From: Austropuccinia psidii
Lineage: Eukaryota > Basidiomycota > Pucciniomycetes > Pucciniales > Sphaerophragmiaceae
Direction of reading: 5' to 3'
NCBI GenBank assembly: GCA_023105745.1
Contig: JALGQZ010000011.1
Span: forward strand, 22,346,975 to 22,410,974
DNA length: 64,000 nucleotides
A program made the position numbers and the translations under genes. Of the stretch, positions 35,355 through 46,833 are shown in pieces. A model generated the notes under the pieces. It was not told the DNA's origin and did no database searches. It was given only the letters and a program-made list of their open reading frames with translations. Position 1 is the stretch's first letter, and each line of letters begins with the position of its first letter.

Positions 35355-37183
35355 TGTAAGGTGTGGATATGAAACTTTGATTAAAAATCAAGTACTTTTC
35401 CTGTCCTCAAAATTTATTTAAGGTAAAAATCAATTAAAAATAGTATGAAAGATTATTTTTAAGAGAAAACACGCCAATTTTATCGTTTATAACTTTATTA
35501 GTATAAAACAATAATATTATAAAAATTTATTGTTTTACCAACAATAAAAATTTATCCCAAAAAATACTCTACAAGAGATATTTTAAGGCTACAAAAGAAA
35601 TTTCTTCAAGAGCAATTTCAATTGGAATTAATTGAGCAAAGAACTGCAAGCAATTAATTAAAGAACAAAGTCTTTAAAAAGAATATTAAAGAGAAAACAC
35701 GCCCAAAAGTGACCAGAGTGAATTTGGAAACAAAGTGACAAAGTTTACAGTGATGAAAGATGCTTTAATTCACTTTTGGGGTGGTTCAGGGGTAAAAATG
35801 ATTATAAGAGTTACAAACAATGATTATAATGATTTTTTCACGTGGTTAAAAGGATTAAAATGATTTAAAAGTGGTGGTTGGAATCTTTGATTGATTGGTT
35901 TAACAGTTTTAAACTAATTAATAAAAGGAAAAGATTCTAACATGAAGAGAAAAGTGGGGCAAAGAAGACATTCTTTTATAGCCATCAATTCTCTTGCTCC
36001 AAAAGTAAAATTTACTCTTGTCAGTCGTGAAAAACAGTCTGACAACAGAAAAGCCAATTATGGCATCATTGAACCCTGGTTTAGACCAAAAAGGGCTGGT
36101 TTAAGCCATTTTTAGCCATTTTAGACCCTTAAATCAGTCATTACTATAGCAATACCAGGCCTAGAGCCTTCAAAACACGTCAGAATGTGTGTCAGAGGCG
36201 TAGAAACCAGCTAAAACTGTTTTTATTATGATTGTTTTATCTTAAGGGTAGTTTTACCCTCTTGGCAACAGCTAAAACTACCCCAGTTGGTATCAAAACC
36301 TCATCATCAATTGAGTCCACAGACCCTGTAGCTCAATTCCAGGCCAAAAGTGATGAACTTTTGCGTGAATTTTGACATCTCACGCTTGTCAGCAAGGATT
36401 TTGGGGGTCTAGCTCCCCCTTAGAGCTGGAGTTCCTTTTCCCCCCCAAATTTAATCTTTCCAATTTATTTTTCCTTCAATTCCTCATCATGTATTATACT
36501 TATAATTTACATATGTAATTCAATTCAATTGTACAGTACAATACAGTAATAATTGACACCTCATATGTAAATCAAAGTTCACTTATGTAATACACGCGCA
36601 CATTTTGACATTTCAATTGAATTCAATTGAAAATACTTCAATTCCTCATAACTTCTAAACTAAACACAACACCTCAATTTTAACACAAAAATTGATGGGT
36701 AACACCACATGTGGTGTGAATTGAATTAAGGTTTTGAGGATTTTCAACTTTTGTATTGAAAATACTAAAATCTTAATTTAAGCTTATTTAGAGTTGAGTT
36801 ACAAGAATTTCACTCAGAGGTGACCCCACCTGATTTTTTATGAGGAATCCAATGGTGAAATAAATTTTATATGTTTATTTATTGGATAAAAAGTTATAAT
36901 AAATTTTATTTAACTTTTTTCCAAATTTATTTATTTTTTCACAATTTTGTTAAAGTTTCATTTTTACTTAATTTTTTCAAGTATAAATGTAATTTTATAT
37001 TTACAAAATTTAATGTATTTTTTATTTTTAAATTATAATTAATTTTTTATTTTTAATATAATTTTATATTTATATTTTGATTTTTATTTTAATAATATAA
37101 ATAAATTTATTTTATTTATATTAATATGTTATTTTTTATATTTGTGGTCTTTTGGGTATATGAAATTACCTCTAAGGCTCACA
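35355..37183 (-). repeat. 3' LTR of element A
   Basis: 1829 bp. On the plus strand it begins TGTAAGGTG and ends GGCTCACA. Nearly identical to 43607-45445. Confidence 0.95.
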
Positions 37184-37195
37184 TTCCCTCCCCCT
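37184..37195 (-). promoter_or_regulatory. Polypurine tract of element A
   Basis: On the minus strand AGGGGGAGGGAA lies directly before the 3' LTR, after a T run. Confidence 0.8.
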
Positions 37196-37208
37196 AAAAA
37201 AAAGAATA

Positions 37209-40200
37209 TTACTTTGTAATATTGGTGTTTCTAGTGTGTCTGAATCTCCTCAGGAGTTTGGTAGCTTCTGGTATATCTTTTTCTTCTAACCATTCATCTT
37301 CACAAGTTGGGTCACTGTACCTAACAAGGTATTCCCTTACTTTCTTGGTTCTTAATTTCCTTTCTTTAAGAACTTTGGTTATTTTCTTAGTACCAGATGT
37401 CTCAATAGGAGGTATAACTTGGGGAACCTTATTCCTCAAGGGAAATTTCTCAGCCTCACTAGATTTATATGGTTTTATCAAGCTCACTGGAAATGTAGGG
37501 TGCTTATTGCTAAGTTCTTCAGATAACTCTACTTCAACAGCATTTTCTCCATGGAGGGCCTTAATCACAAAAGTTCCTGCAAAGGAGTCTTTCAACTTTT
37601 TACATCCTTTGATGTTATTGAAGTTAGTGGTGGATACAAGAACTAGGTCCCCCACTTTGAAATCTGGAGTTGCATGAGATTTATCCCATTTGTCTTTAGC
37701 ATATGCAAAAGAGTCCTCCATGCACCTTACTGCATGCTTTCTAGCTTTGTCTAGCATTCCTTTGAAGCTAGCAGCTGTGGGATGTATTTCAATTAAGTCT
37801 TTCCTCAAGGAGTCTTGGGGTAACTTGGGGTTCCATCCTTTTTCTAGAACAGCAGGAGTCTGATTGGTACTAGCATGGATTGATGTTTTATATGCTAATT
37901 CCAGTGCTGGTAACAGAGTACACCAATCATGGGTAAATCCATCACAATCTTTGAATTCAAGGCCATATGCACAAAATCTTCTCACCATGTCCTCTAAGGT
38001 TTGGATCATTCTTTCAGCCAGGCCATCAGTTTGTGGGTGGTAGGCTGTAGAGAAAGACAGTTTAGTGCCAAATAATTGGTGAAGATTTGTCCATAGTGCT
38101 GAAGTGAATTTGGGATCTCTATCACTGATGATATTTGTAAATATCCCAGTCCATGACACTACTCTATTCCATATCAGAAGAGCTGTATCCATGGCTGTAT
38201 CATCTTTGTGACATGGTAAAAAGATTGGAGTTTTACTGAATCTGTCCACAATTACTAGGCAAGCATTATAGCTCCTGTCACCTCCTGGTGGTAGGCCAGT
38301 TACCCAATCCATATGGACAATTTCCCAAGGTCTGTTTGGTTCTTGGATTTTCATCATATTTCCAAGTCTTTTGCCAGTGGATTTATTTGCCTTTTGGCAT
38401 CTGTCACAGGTTTTGCAGTACTCTGCAACATCCTTTTGCCACATTGGCCACCATATGCAGGTCTTCACTTTCTCTCTTGTTCTGTCTTCAGAAAGATGTC
38501 CTGAAAAGGGACTATCATGGCATTCTTTCAGTACAAGATTGATTAATGACCTGTCTACAACTTTCATGACACATGTGTGCTTGGTTCTGTGGTAAATTAT
38601 ACCATCCAGTAGGTGAAATCTTCCTTCATTATAAGATTTTCTCCATACTTCATCCAAGGCATGTATTAGAGAGTTGTCTTTACAGTCTTTGTTAAGTAAT
38701 TGGCATAAGATGCTACAATTCTTATCTTGAGTGTAACTATTTCTGACTTCTTCAAAGAAGGTGGTGTTCAAGTCTGTAACACTTATTCCTTCTATTGGAA
38801 TTTGTGGTGAAGCTTCTTCTGGAACATAAGCAGGATTATCAATGTTATTTGGTAATGGCCATCTGCTTAGTCCATCTGCATTCTTATGAATATTCCCATC
38901 CTTATGAAAAATAGTCATATTGCCTCTGTATTCTTGTATGGCTATTTGCCATCTGAGCATGTGTCTGTTAGGTGTTTTCATGTTCAAAAGTGATTTCACA
39001 GCTGTACAATCTGTTATTACTTCAAAAACACATCCCTCTAAGAAATAGTTCAATTTCTCCAAGGCCCAGACAAGGCATAGACATTCCATTTGACTTGCTC
39101 CATATCTGGCTTCAGTTGGTTTGATTTGCCTGGATATGAAACATATTGGTCCTTCTACAGGTTTGTCATTTATGATCTGAACTTGGTGAAGTGCAGCACC
39201 TAGTCCATCCCCTGATGCATCAATATACAGTTTGAAAGGCAATTTAAAGTCTGGCATCAGTAAGAGTGGAGCAGTGGTCAATGCTTCTCTTAGTGATTCA
39301 AAAGCTTTGACTCTGTCAACAGTCATCTCAAATACTGTGTCTTTGTCACACAACTTATAAAGTGGTCTTGCTATGGATGCAAAGTCTTTAATGTGTTGCC
39401 TGTAATATCCTGCAAAACCTAAGAATGACTGAATTTCCTTCTTATTCTGAGGCATGGGTTTTAACAATACTGCTGCAACTTTGTTTTTATCAATTCCAAG
39501 GGACAAACCAGATACAACATGTCCTAGTGCCTTAAGTTCTTTAAATCCAAAATGACATTTCTTCAAGGAGATTTTCATGTTTACTGATTCGATTCTTGTC
39601 AAAACTCTTGATAATCTGTACATGTGCTCCTCCCAAGTCTTTGAACAGATAATAATGTCATCAATGTAAATGATTAACCATCCCTCTGAGAGTTCTTCAG
39701 GGAAGATTTCATTCATCATTCTTTGGAAGTGTGAAGGTGCATTTTTGATACCAAAGGGCATCCTTAAGTATTCATACACTCCACAATGAACAATAATTCT
39801 CAAGTATTTTCTTGCTCTTGGTGTTACCACATTTTGATGGAATCCTTTAAGGGCATCCATAGTGGTTATATACACTGCTTGAGATATTTGAGTAAGGGCA
39901 ATTTGGATTTTTGGTATTGGGTATCTGTCTGGAACAGTGTAAGTGTTCAGAGCTCTAAAGTCCCCAACCATTCTGGATTTTCCATTATGCCACGCCACTA
40001 TGACTGGTGTAGTTATTTCTACTTCCTCATTGTGGCCTACTTTTCTTATTACACCAAGGTCTAGAAGTTCTTTGATATGAATTTCTAGAGCTTCTCTTGA
40101 TTTTGGACTTGCTGGATAAGCAGGTCTTCTCAAGATTGGTGGATAAGGTCTCTCAATGTTAAGAATGATGTCAACTTCATGACCAATAATTGCTCCCAGA

Positions 40201-43133
40201 GGTTCTTTGTCTGTAGCAAATGCTCCTTTGTGGTCATACAAAAGGGAAGAAAGTTCATTTTCTTGTTTATCAGTTAGATGAAGGCTTATCTCAGCCTCAT
40301 TTAATTGTTCAGACTTGAATTTTTCTAACTCTAAGTTGACTGGTGATACTTTGTTTACTGTAATTTGTCTTTTAAATGGTAAAAAGGCAAATTTCTGGCG
40401 CTTATTGTCCCCAATTGTAAAGTATCTGTCTTTGTTATTATGTAAATCTATCCCATACATGATCAAATAGTCATTTCCCAATATAAAATGGGTACTAGAG
40501 CAATTTTCCATAACAACAAATTCAACTGTGATCCTTAAATTCCCATTTATGTGTGGGAATATGACATTGGTCTCAAAGATTCCCAATGCTTTCATTGGGT
40601 TACTTGCACTGTTGAATTTTATACCATCAATTGGTAACAATTGGTCTTCAAAATTTGGCACACAGGTCTTAAGAAAGGTTTTTCCAACACAAGAGCAGAA
40701 GGCTCCTGGGTCAAGCAAAAGTTTGGTGGGCTTGTTGTCAATTACCACTTCTGTTATACAGGAGTTACCAGCTGTATAACCTTTTCCTCTGTTTGGTTTT
40801 GTCTTCATAAGTTGTGCATCTTGAACTTTTGATAAATCAACTTGACCATTGCTCAATTGTGGTAAGTGGGAATAAGATTCCATGATGTCAAAAGTGGAAT
40901 TGATATTTTCTATATCTTTTGAAGATTCAGAAAATATGGATGACTTATCATCTGAATTGTCTTCAATTATGTCTTCTTTTTCAACATCTGGTTCCTTTTC
41001 AATGTCAATTTCATTGATTTTCCCCCTCTTTGGACATGTATTGGCTAAATGGGTGGTGCTTTGGCAAATATGGCATTTTCTGACTGTATCTGCAGATTTA
41101 TATTTAATATTACCAGAATTTTCTTTGGGGTTTTTGTCCACAGAATCTTTCCAAGGTGTATTAAACCTTGTTTTGAGATTCACCCTACTAGAACCAATTT
41201 TGGTTCTGGTGGTTACTTCTTCTAGTATATTGATAATATCTTCTGCTGAAGATTGTTCAGTAGTCCTGCTTTTGACAGCATGCTCTAAGTCACCTCCACA
41301 TTGTCTCAGAATATTTCTATGGATCATAAACTCTGACATGTCAGGATATAATGCTGTTAATCTGTCCTTTTGTTGGCAAAACCATGGTAAAGCTCTGTCT
41401 TTATCAGCATTAAATTTGGCAGATTCAAAGGCTGTTTCAACTTTAAACCTCCAAGCATCATTTGCCCATTTGTTGATGATTTGGGTTTTCCACCAAGTCC
41501 AACTCTGGTGTCCATGTGCTTGTCTTATTTTGATGTACCATCTGTGAGCTGATCTGGTAAACAAGGTGTTAAACCTGGCTGTTACCAATCTGTCTGGTAA
41601 TTCAAAATCTTCTTTGATCATGTCAATACCTCTAATGAATTCCATATGGTCATACTCTCCTTCACCACTGAAGTGAGGCCATTCTTTAAGTTTTGGAACT
41701 TCTTTCAAGAGTGCTTGGCCCATTGATGGTTCCAAGTTATGAAAAGAAGTGGATAATTCATTTTTTAATTGTGAATTATCAGGATCCAATACTTGTGGAT
41801 TTGGAATTCTTGTGCCCTCATTTTGATTTAGAGGTGTAGACATTCTTGGCAAGGTGTTCAGTATTTGTTCAATGTCATTCATTTTACTGTTGCTACACCT
41901 TTGGGAATTTCTGTATTCATGTTGGAAGCTTTGTATTAAATTTATTACTTCAATTTTATACATGTCTTCTTTATGTGTCAGTTCTTGCCATAACTCTGTC
42001 TGTCTTGTATTATCAGCAGTGACTTGATTCAATTTCATTGATAATTTTGATACTTCTTCTTGTGAAGCATCAAAACACTTTTTCAAGGCAATGGTATATG
42101 TCTTTACTTCAGTAAATGAATTTGAAATGTCATCAAGGACTTTCTTGTTATCTGTTTTGATAATATTTATGGCTTGTTTAATTCTTGTTTCAATCATGTC
42201 ATCAATATTGAATTTAGAATATTTATCTGTTAATTCTTTAATAATGGCAGATTGTTCATTTATTTTAATGTTAGAAGAATTGTCATTATTAGAATTTTTA
42301 ATTGTTCTTAAAACTTTTTCAAAACACATAAGTGTTTCATTAATTTGGCACAGACTCAGGTTGTTTGTTTTAATGTTGTTACAAATGGTGTCATTTTTAT
42401 CAGAAAGATGTTTTTTCACGTCATTTATAGCATTATACAACTCTGGGATGGAATCAAATATGTCAGAAATCATTTCTGGAACCTTAATCTGGCTTCCTCC
42501 TTCTTCTGTAATTCCATCATGGTTCTGGCCATCTGAAATACATTTTCCATGGCATCCTGCTGAATCTTTGGGATTCTGTAGCCCTGGCTGTAAGGTTTTG
42601 GGGCTGGTGCCTTCCCTTTGCCCTTGTTTGGAGTTTGTGGCTGCTTTTTCACGTTGGAATTGCTGCTGCTGGCCACTGGGGCTGTTTTTGGCACTGGTTT
42701 GGGTGGTGGAGGGTTGTTTTTCCTCCATTCTAGTGTCAAAAGCATCATGTTTTTCTTCTCCATCAATGGATGCCATCCATTGAGCAATTTGCAAGTGCTG
42801 GGATGGCCCAAGAATTTTCTTACTGTCAGGTAAGAATTCATGAAATTCTTCCACAGGTCTGCAAGGATCTGGTACTCCTTGAATTGAAGTGCATTGTTGT
42901 ATGCACTGTGGCTGGATTTGTATATGTCCACAGAGGCTTGTTGTGGCAGTGTCAGCTCTTTTTGAAGGTAAAATGGTATTATCAGCTTCAGAATGACCTA
43001 TTTTAGTTGCTTGGAAGTCATCAACTGACCCTTTTCCTTCTGTACCTGGTTGGCCTCTGCCATAATCACGTCTATTACCTTTTTGGGAGCTGCTTGAGGG
43101 GTTGTAGCTGGCTCCTGATCTGGTTGAAGGCAT
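37209..43133 (-). CDS. Ty3/gypsy Gag-Pol polyprotein, family A
   Basis: The frame has 1974 codons from the ATG at 43133. In the splice model translation enters at 43114, after an N-terminal exon. The first 220 codons overlap ORF1. A Ser/Asn-rich, coiled-coil-like stretch spans about 230-450, and the gag domain about 480-680. The zinc knuckle [14 protein letters not shown] is at 687-700. The protease Asp is 808, in LLLDPG rather than D-S/T-G. RT YIDD is at 1156-1159. RNase H has YIDASGDG. Integrase has an HHCC domain and Asp1609, Asp1671, Glu1707 (D-D-35-E). A chromodomain-like tail lies at about 1918-1969 (EYLVRY then W). The gene makes the capsid, protease, RT and integrase of the element. 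The Pro in the protease motif is the only odd catalytic feature. CpG is almost absent (about six in 5.9 kb). Confidence 0.95.
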   Translation of the reverse strand: MPSTRSGASYNPSSSSQKGNRRDYGRGQPGTEGKGSVDDFQATKIGHSEADNTILPSKRADTATTSLCGHIQIQPQCIQQCTSIQGVPDPCRPVEEFHEFLPDSKKILGPSQHLQIAQWMASIDGEEKHDAFDTRMEEKQPSTTQTSAKNSPSGQQQQFQREKAATNSKQGQREGTSPKTLQPGLQNPKDSAGCHGKCISDGQNHDGITEEGGSQIKVPEMISDIFDSIPELYNAINDVKKHLSDKNDTICNNIKTNNLSLCQINETLMCFEKVLRTIKNSNNDNSSNIKINEQSAIIKELTDKYSKFNIDDMIETRIKQAINIIKTDNKKVLDDISNSFTEVKTYTIALKKCFDASQEEVSKLSMKLNQVTADNTRQTELWQELTHKEDMYKIEVINLIQSFQHEYRNSQRCSNSKMNDIEQILNTLPRMSTPLNQNEGTRIPNPQVLDPDNSQLKNELSTSFHNLEPSMGQALLKEVPKLKEWPHFSGEGEYDHMEFIRGIDMIKEDFELPDRLVTARFNTLFTRSAHRWYIKIRQAHGHQSWTWWKTQIINKWANDAWRFKVETAFESAKFNADKDRALPWFCQQKDRLTALYPDMSEFMIHRNILRQCGGDLEHAVKSRTTEQSSAEDIINILEEVTTRTKIGSSRVNLKTRFNTPWKDSVDKNPKENSGNIKYKSADTVRKCHICQSTTHLANTCPKRGKINEIDIEKEPDVEKEDIIEDNSDDKSSIFSESSKDIENINSTFDIMESYSHLPQLSNGQVDLSKVQDAQLMKTKPNRGKGYTAGNSCITEVVIDNKPTKLLLDPGAFCSCVGKTFLKTCVPNFEDQLLPIDGIKFNSASNPMKALGIFETNVIFPHINGNLRITVEFVVMENCSSTHFILGNDYLIMYGIDLHNNKDRYFTIGDNKRQKFAFLPFKRQITVNKVSPVNLELEKFKSEQLNEAEISLHLTDKQENELSSLLYDHKGAFATDKEPLGAIIGHEVDIILNIERPYPPILRRPAYPASPKSREALEIHIKELLDLGVIRKVGHNEEVEITTPVIVAWHNGKSRMVGDFRALNTYTVPDRYPIPKIQIALTQISQAVYITTMDALKGFHQNVVTPRARKYLRIIVHCGVYEYLRMPFGIKNAPSHFQRMMNEIFPEELSEGWLIIYIDDIIICSKTWEEHMYRLSRVLTRIESVNMKISLKKCHFGFKELKALGHVVSGLSLGIDKNKVAAVLLKPMPQNKKEIQSFLGFAGYYRQHIKDFASIARPLYKLCDKDTVFEMTVDRVKAFESLREALTTAPLLLMPDFKLPFKLYIDASGDGLGAALHQVQIINDKPVEGPICFISRQIKPTEARYGASQMECLCLVWALEKLNYFLEGCVFEVITDCTAVKSLLNMKTPNRHMLRWQIAIQEYRGNMTIFHKDGNIHKNADGLSRWPLPNNIDNPAYVPEEASPQIPIEGISVTDLNTTFFEEVRNSYTQDKNCSILCQLLNKDCKDNSLIHALDEVWRKSYNEGRFHLLDGIIYHRTKHTCVMKVVDRSLINLVLKECHDSPFSGHLSEDRTREKVKTCIWWPMWQKDVAEYCKTCDRCQKANKSTGKRLGNMMKIQEPNRPWEIVHMDWVTGLPPGGDRSYNACLVIVDRFSKTPIFLPCHKDDTAMDTALLIWNRVVSWTGIFTNIISDRDPKFTSALWTNLHQLFGTKLSFSTAYHPQTDGLAERMIQTLEDMVRRFCAYGLEFKDCDGFTHDWCTLLPALELAYKTSIHASTNQTPAVLEKGWNPKLPQDSLRKDLIEIHPTAASFKGMLDKARKHAVRCMEDSFAYAKDKWDKSHATPDFKVGDLVLVSTTNFNNIKGCKKLKDSFAGTFVIKALHGENAVEVELSEELSNKHPTFPVSLIKPYKSSEAEKFPLRNKVPQVIPPIETSGTKKITKVLKERKLRTKKVREYLVRYSDPTCEDEWLEEKDIPEATKLLRRFRHTRNTNITK
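42473..43119 (-). pseudogene. ORF1 of element A, overlapping frame (in-frame TAG at codon 40)
   Basis: Entered through the upstream acceptor at 43120, this frame reads [12 protein letters not shown] and on for 39 codons to a TAG at 42998-43000. It is then open for 175 codons to a TGA at 42470. The second part has LADLW, 24 residues, then GWHP, then a proline-rich stretch, KGKGKAP and a Gln/Lys-rich helical end. The second family A copy keeps the frame, including the same TAG (62659-62661). Family B ORF1 shows the same L-A-x-x-W and G-W-x-P spacing. The product is unknown: it lacks enzymatic motifs and is basic and Pro-rich in the middle. With the TAG, a full product would need readthrough or an internal start. 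Confidence 0.6.
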
Positions 43134-43183
43134 AATTATGGTTAAAAAGGCTTAAAATAGTATTTTTACATCAAAAAACTTAC
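43120..43183 (-). other. Intron 2 of element A with tandem 3' splice sites
   Basis: On the minus strand the donor GTAAGT begins at 43183. The acceptor region ACCAGATCAGGA gives AG ending at 43120 and AG ending at 43115. The first leads to ORF1, the second to Gag-Pol. The length is 64 or 69 nt. The copy at 62476-62544 has the same donor and the same two acceptors 5 nt apart. Confidence 0.6.
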
Positions 43184-43381
43184 TATTGGCCAAATTTTTA
43201 GCTTTCTGAAGGGTATTACTTATGTCCAAGTTAATTAATTCAGAAGATATTGGTTCAGGCTGGTTATTTTGAGTCACAATAACAGTGCTATTATGATCAG
43301 AATTGACAGTACTGGCAGGGATAATGCTGGTTACTGTTGAGGCTGTTTCAATGTTTTCTTGTCTTACCACATTGTCAGACA
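43184..43381 (-). CDS. N-terminal exon of the element A polyprotein
   Basis: A 198-nt exon bounded by a TTTTAG acceptor (43383-43382) and a GTAAGT donor. With an A from the leader exon it encodes 66 residues beginning Met-Ser-Asp-Asn, plus one base. It is Ser/Thr/Asn-rich and acidic, ending in a helical LQKAKNLAN. The copy at 62278-62475 is nearly identical in protein. An unspliced frame with its own ATG (43403) also exists and would add seven residues, so the split-codon start is not the only option. Confidence 0.65.
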
Positions 43382-43459
43382 CTAAAATTAATGAAAAAGC
43401 CAATTAATTAAGTAAAAAAAAGGATATTTCAAAAAAAGAAATAAAAATTTAAGCCTCAC
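43382..43459 (-). other. Predicted leader intron of element A
   Basis: On the minus strand GTGAGG begins at 43459 after ATTATAA, and the acceptor TTTTAG ends at 43382. The 78-nt intron, if removed, joins A to TG and makes an ATG. The same layout is kept at 62202-62277. Confidence 0.5.
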
Positions 43460-43586
43460 TTATAATATGAAAAAAATTATTTTTTATGGATTTTTTAAAT
43501 TATAAGTATTTTTTATAAGTTTTTAAATTTTTTCAATATAAGAAAAAAGATTTAAAAAGAGTAAAAAAATATGTCACAGGTAAAAT

Positions 43587-43604
43587 ATCACGGCTGGGCC
43601 CCCA
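43587..43604 (-). promoter_or_regulatory. Primer-binding site of element A
   Basis: Minus strand TGGGGGCCCAGCCGTGAT, two T's after the LTR end. The implied tRNA 3' end has CCA, C73 and a 7-bp acceptor strand CTGGGCC, followed by a CACGG T-stem strand, a sensible tRNA layout. C73 points to proline tRNA. Inference. Confidence 0.65.
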
Positions 43605-43606
43605 AA

Positions 43607-45445
43607 TGTAAGGTGTGGATATGAAACTTTGATTAAAAATCAAGTACTTTTCCTGTCCTCAAAATTTATTTAAGGTAAAAATCAATTAAAAATAGTATGA
43701 AATATTATTTTTAAGAGAAAACACGCCAATTTTATTGTTTATAACTTTATTAGTATAAAACAATAATATTATGAAAATTTATTGTTTTACCAACAATAAA
43801 AATTTATCCCAAAAAATACTCTACAAGAGATATTTTAAGGCTACAAAAGAAATTTCTTCAAGAGCAATTTCAATTGGAATTAATTGAGCAAAGAACTGCA
43901 AGCAATTAATTAAAGAACAAAGTCTTTAAAAAGAATATTAAAGAGAAAACACGCCCAAAAGTGACCAGAGTGAATTTGGAAACAAAGTGACAAAGTTTAC
44001 AGTGATGAAAGATGCTTTAATTCACTTTTGGGGTGGTTCAGGGGTAAAAATGATTATAAGAGTTACAAACAATGATTATAATGATTTTTTCACGTGGTTA
44101 AAAGGATTAAAATGATTTAAAAGTGGTGGTTGGAATCTTTGATTGATTGGTTTAACAGTTTTAAACTAATTAATAAAAGGAAAAGATTCTAACATGAAGA
44201 GAAAAGTGGGGCAAAGAAGACATTCTTTTATAGCCATCAATTCTCTTGCTCCAAAAGTAAAATTTACTCTTGTCAGTCGTGAAAAACAGTCTGACAACAG
44301 AAAAGCCAATTATGGCATCATTGAACCCTGGTTTAGACCAAAAAGGGCTGGTTTAAGCCATTTTTAGCCATTTTTAGCCATTTTAGACCCTTAAATCAGC
44401 CATTACTATAGCAATACCAGGCCTAGAGCCTTCAAAACACGTCAGAATGTGTGTCAGAGGCGTAGAAACCAGTTAAAACTGTTTTTATTATGATTGTTTT
44501 ATCTTAAGGGTAGTTTTACCCTCTTGGCAACAGCTAAAACTACCCCAGTTGGTATCAAAACCTCATCATCAATTGAGTCCACAGACCCTGTAACTCAATT
44601 CCAGGCCAAAAGTGATGAACTTTTGCGTGAATTTTGACATCTCACGCTTGTCAGCAAGGATTTTGGGGGTCTAGCTCCCCCTTAGAGCTGGAGTTCCTTT
44701 TCCCCCCCAAATTTAATCTTTCCAATTTATTTTTCCTTCAATTCCTCATCATGTATTATACTTATAATTTACATATGTAATTCAATTCAATTGTACAGTA
44801 CAATACAGTAATAATTGACACCTCATATGTAAATCAAAGTTCACTTATGTAATACACGCGCACATTTTGACATTTCAATTGAATTCAATTGAAAATACTT
44901 CAATTCCTCATAACTTCTAAACTAAACACAACACCTCAATTTTAACACAAAAATTGATGGGTAACACCACATGTGGTGTGAATTGAATTAAGGTTTTGAG
45001 GATTTTCAACTTTTGTATTGAAAATACTAAAATCTTAATTTAAGCTTATTTAGAGTTGAGTTACAAGAATTTCACTCAGAGGTGACCCCACCTGATTTTT
45101 TATGAGGAATCCAATGGTGAAATAAATTTTATATGTTTATTTATTGGATAAAAAGTTATAATAAATTTTATTTAACTTTTTTCCAAATTTATTTATTTTT
45201 TCACAATTTTGTTAAAGTTTCATTTTTACTTAATTTTTTCAAGTATAAATGTAATTTTATATTTACAAAATTTAATGTATTTTTTATTTTTAAATTATAA
45301 TTAATTTTTTATTTTTAATATACTTTTATATTTATATTTTGATTTTTATTTTAATAATATAAATAAATTTATTTTATTTATATTAATATGTTATTTTTTA
45401 TATTTGTGGTCTTTTGGGTATATGAAATTACCTCTAAGGCTCACA
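43607..45445 (-). repeat. 5' LTR of element A
   Basis: 1839 bp, 10 bp longer than its partner because of one more TTTTTAGCCA unit near 44360-44380. Confidence 0.95.
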
Positions 45446-46810
45446 ATTGGACACTGTTGAGTTTTTGATGTAAAGCTCCATGCCAACGGGGCCATTGGAA
45501 AATTCAAGGCTTGTCTTGTGGCCCAAGGTGACCGCCAGAGACCTGGCGTGCACTGTACCAAAACCTACGCGCCCACTGCCTCACTCATGTTGCTTTGACT
45601 GGTACTGGCTCATGCTGTCTGCAATCAATGGACCCTGGCATCTTTTGATGTCAGAGGCGCTTACTTGTACAGTCCAGTGAAGGAGACTGTTTTTGTGGAG
45701 CCTCCCATCCAGTTCTTGCCTCACCTAAAGGGAAAGGTCCTTTGCCTAAAGAAAGTGCTGTACATCATGCAACAAGTGGGGAGATGCTGGTGGATCTTCC
45801 TGTCAGAATTGTTAACCAGAATGGGGTTCGCAGTGATGGAGGTTGACCAGTCCCTGTATGTTTTTCGCAGCGGGGGAATCATGATTGCGATCTGGATCCA
45901 CATCAATGACGGTGTCATTGCCTCAAACTCAGCAGCAGCTGTCTCAGATTTCAAACGTTGGCTCTGCATGGAGGTGGATATCAAATGGCATGACACCATG
46001 AGCCAAATTGTGGGTTTGGAGTGTGTTCTTGGCAAAGGTGAAGTAGCCATCACACAGAAGAGACTCATGTCCAGCATACTTGAAGCATACCCCCGGCAAA
46101 TCATGAAACATGAATACCCACTCCCTGTGTTACCAATGGCAAACTCACCCGAGGAGGGGGACATATTGGATGTGACCCCCTTCCACTCAGTCATTGGCTT
46201 GCTGGCATATCTTGTCAGCGGCTCTTGACCTGACCTTGCCTTTGTGGTAAACTACCTGGCCCGGAACTTGATGGCTCCAAGGAAGACTCACTGGGACATA
46301 CTGGACCACCTGATGGGCTATCTCTTCAGGACCCAAGCCCATCAGTTGGTGCTGCGGCCAGAGAGGGTTTCACTCAGCCTGTGGGGCGGTGACTTGGAAT
46401 GTTTGCAGTCCGGTTTCATGCTCAAGTTAGCCAATGCCCCCATACTCTGGGGCTCAAAACAACAAGGCGTTGTGGCACTATCTACCTGCGCTGCGGAATA
46501 TGTAGCACTATCAGACTCTACTGAATATTTGGTCCAAGCCATCTCTCAACTCAAACAACTCGCGGGGGACTTTGACAAGGGCATATTTTGCAACAACCAG
46601 GTGGCGGTTCAAGTCTCAATTGACAACCTGTCAAGAAAGTGTATGCAATACCTGTATTGTGCTTTTTTCTTTTTTAACGATGTGATACAGAAGCACAACA
46701 TCAAAGTAACCTGGGTACTGATGGGGAAGATGCAGGCTGATGCACTAACCAAAAGGCTGACCAGACTGGCACTTCAACAGGCCCTCCACTTCCTATGTAT
46801 GGATGGGTGA
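45446..46810 (+). pseudogene. Copia pol, RT and RNase H part
   Basis: After the second ATTGG copy the copia RT resumes. A TGA near 45459 stands where Trp is expected before VFDVKLH. Another TGA lies at 45594 and another near 46226. RT blocks are clear: FKACLVAQGDRQRPG, TYAPTASLM, FDVRGAYLYSPV, and a palm motif reading HINDG where YVDDG is usual. RNase H ends with LSTCAAEYVALSDSTEYL and the tail TWVLMGKMQADALTKRL. The frame is open in two long stretches (45665-46228, 46244-46810). The altered Asp and the stops make it inactive. Confidence 0.92.
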
Positions 46811-46833
46811 CAGTTAAAGGCTTTTGGGGGGGG

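Larger units (their letters stand above)
35355..45445 (-). mobile_element. Complete, young Ty3/gypsy retrotransposon, family A
   Basis: The element is 10.09 kb on the minus strand: 5' LTR 43607-45445, primer site 43587-43604, leader exons, a 1974-codon frame 43133-37209, purine tract 37184-37195, 3' LTR 35355-37183. The target duplication ATTGG is at 35350-35354 and 45446-45450, and its removal rejoins copia RT in frame. I count about seven substitutions between the LTRs plus one extra 10-bp TTTTTAGCCA unit in the 5' LTR, so the insertion is recent. The main frame has no stop. It is a good candidate for an autonomous element. Confidence 0.97.

Noticed and set aside
40882..41547. 221-codon plus-strand ORF opposite family A gag-pol
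   Set aside because: It lies opposite an intact, recognisable polyprotein and its Ser/Leu/Phe-rich composition is the complement of that gene.
42091..42783. 230-codon plus-strand ORF opposite family A gag
   Set aside because: Hydrophobic composition follows from antisense reading of a Lys/Glu/Asn-rich gene. No start context and no conserved counterpart.
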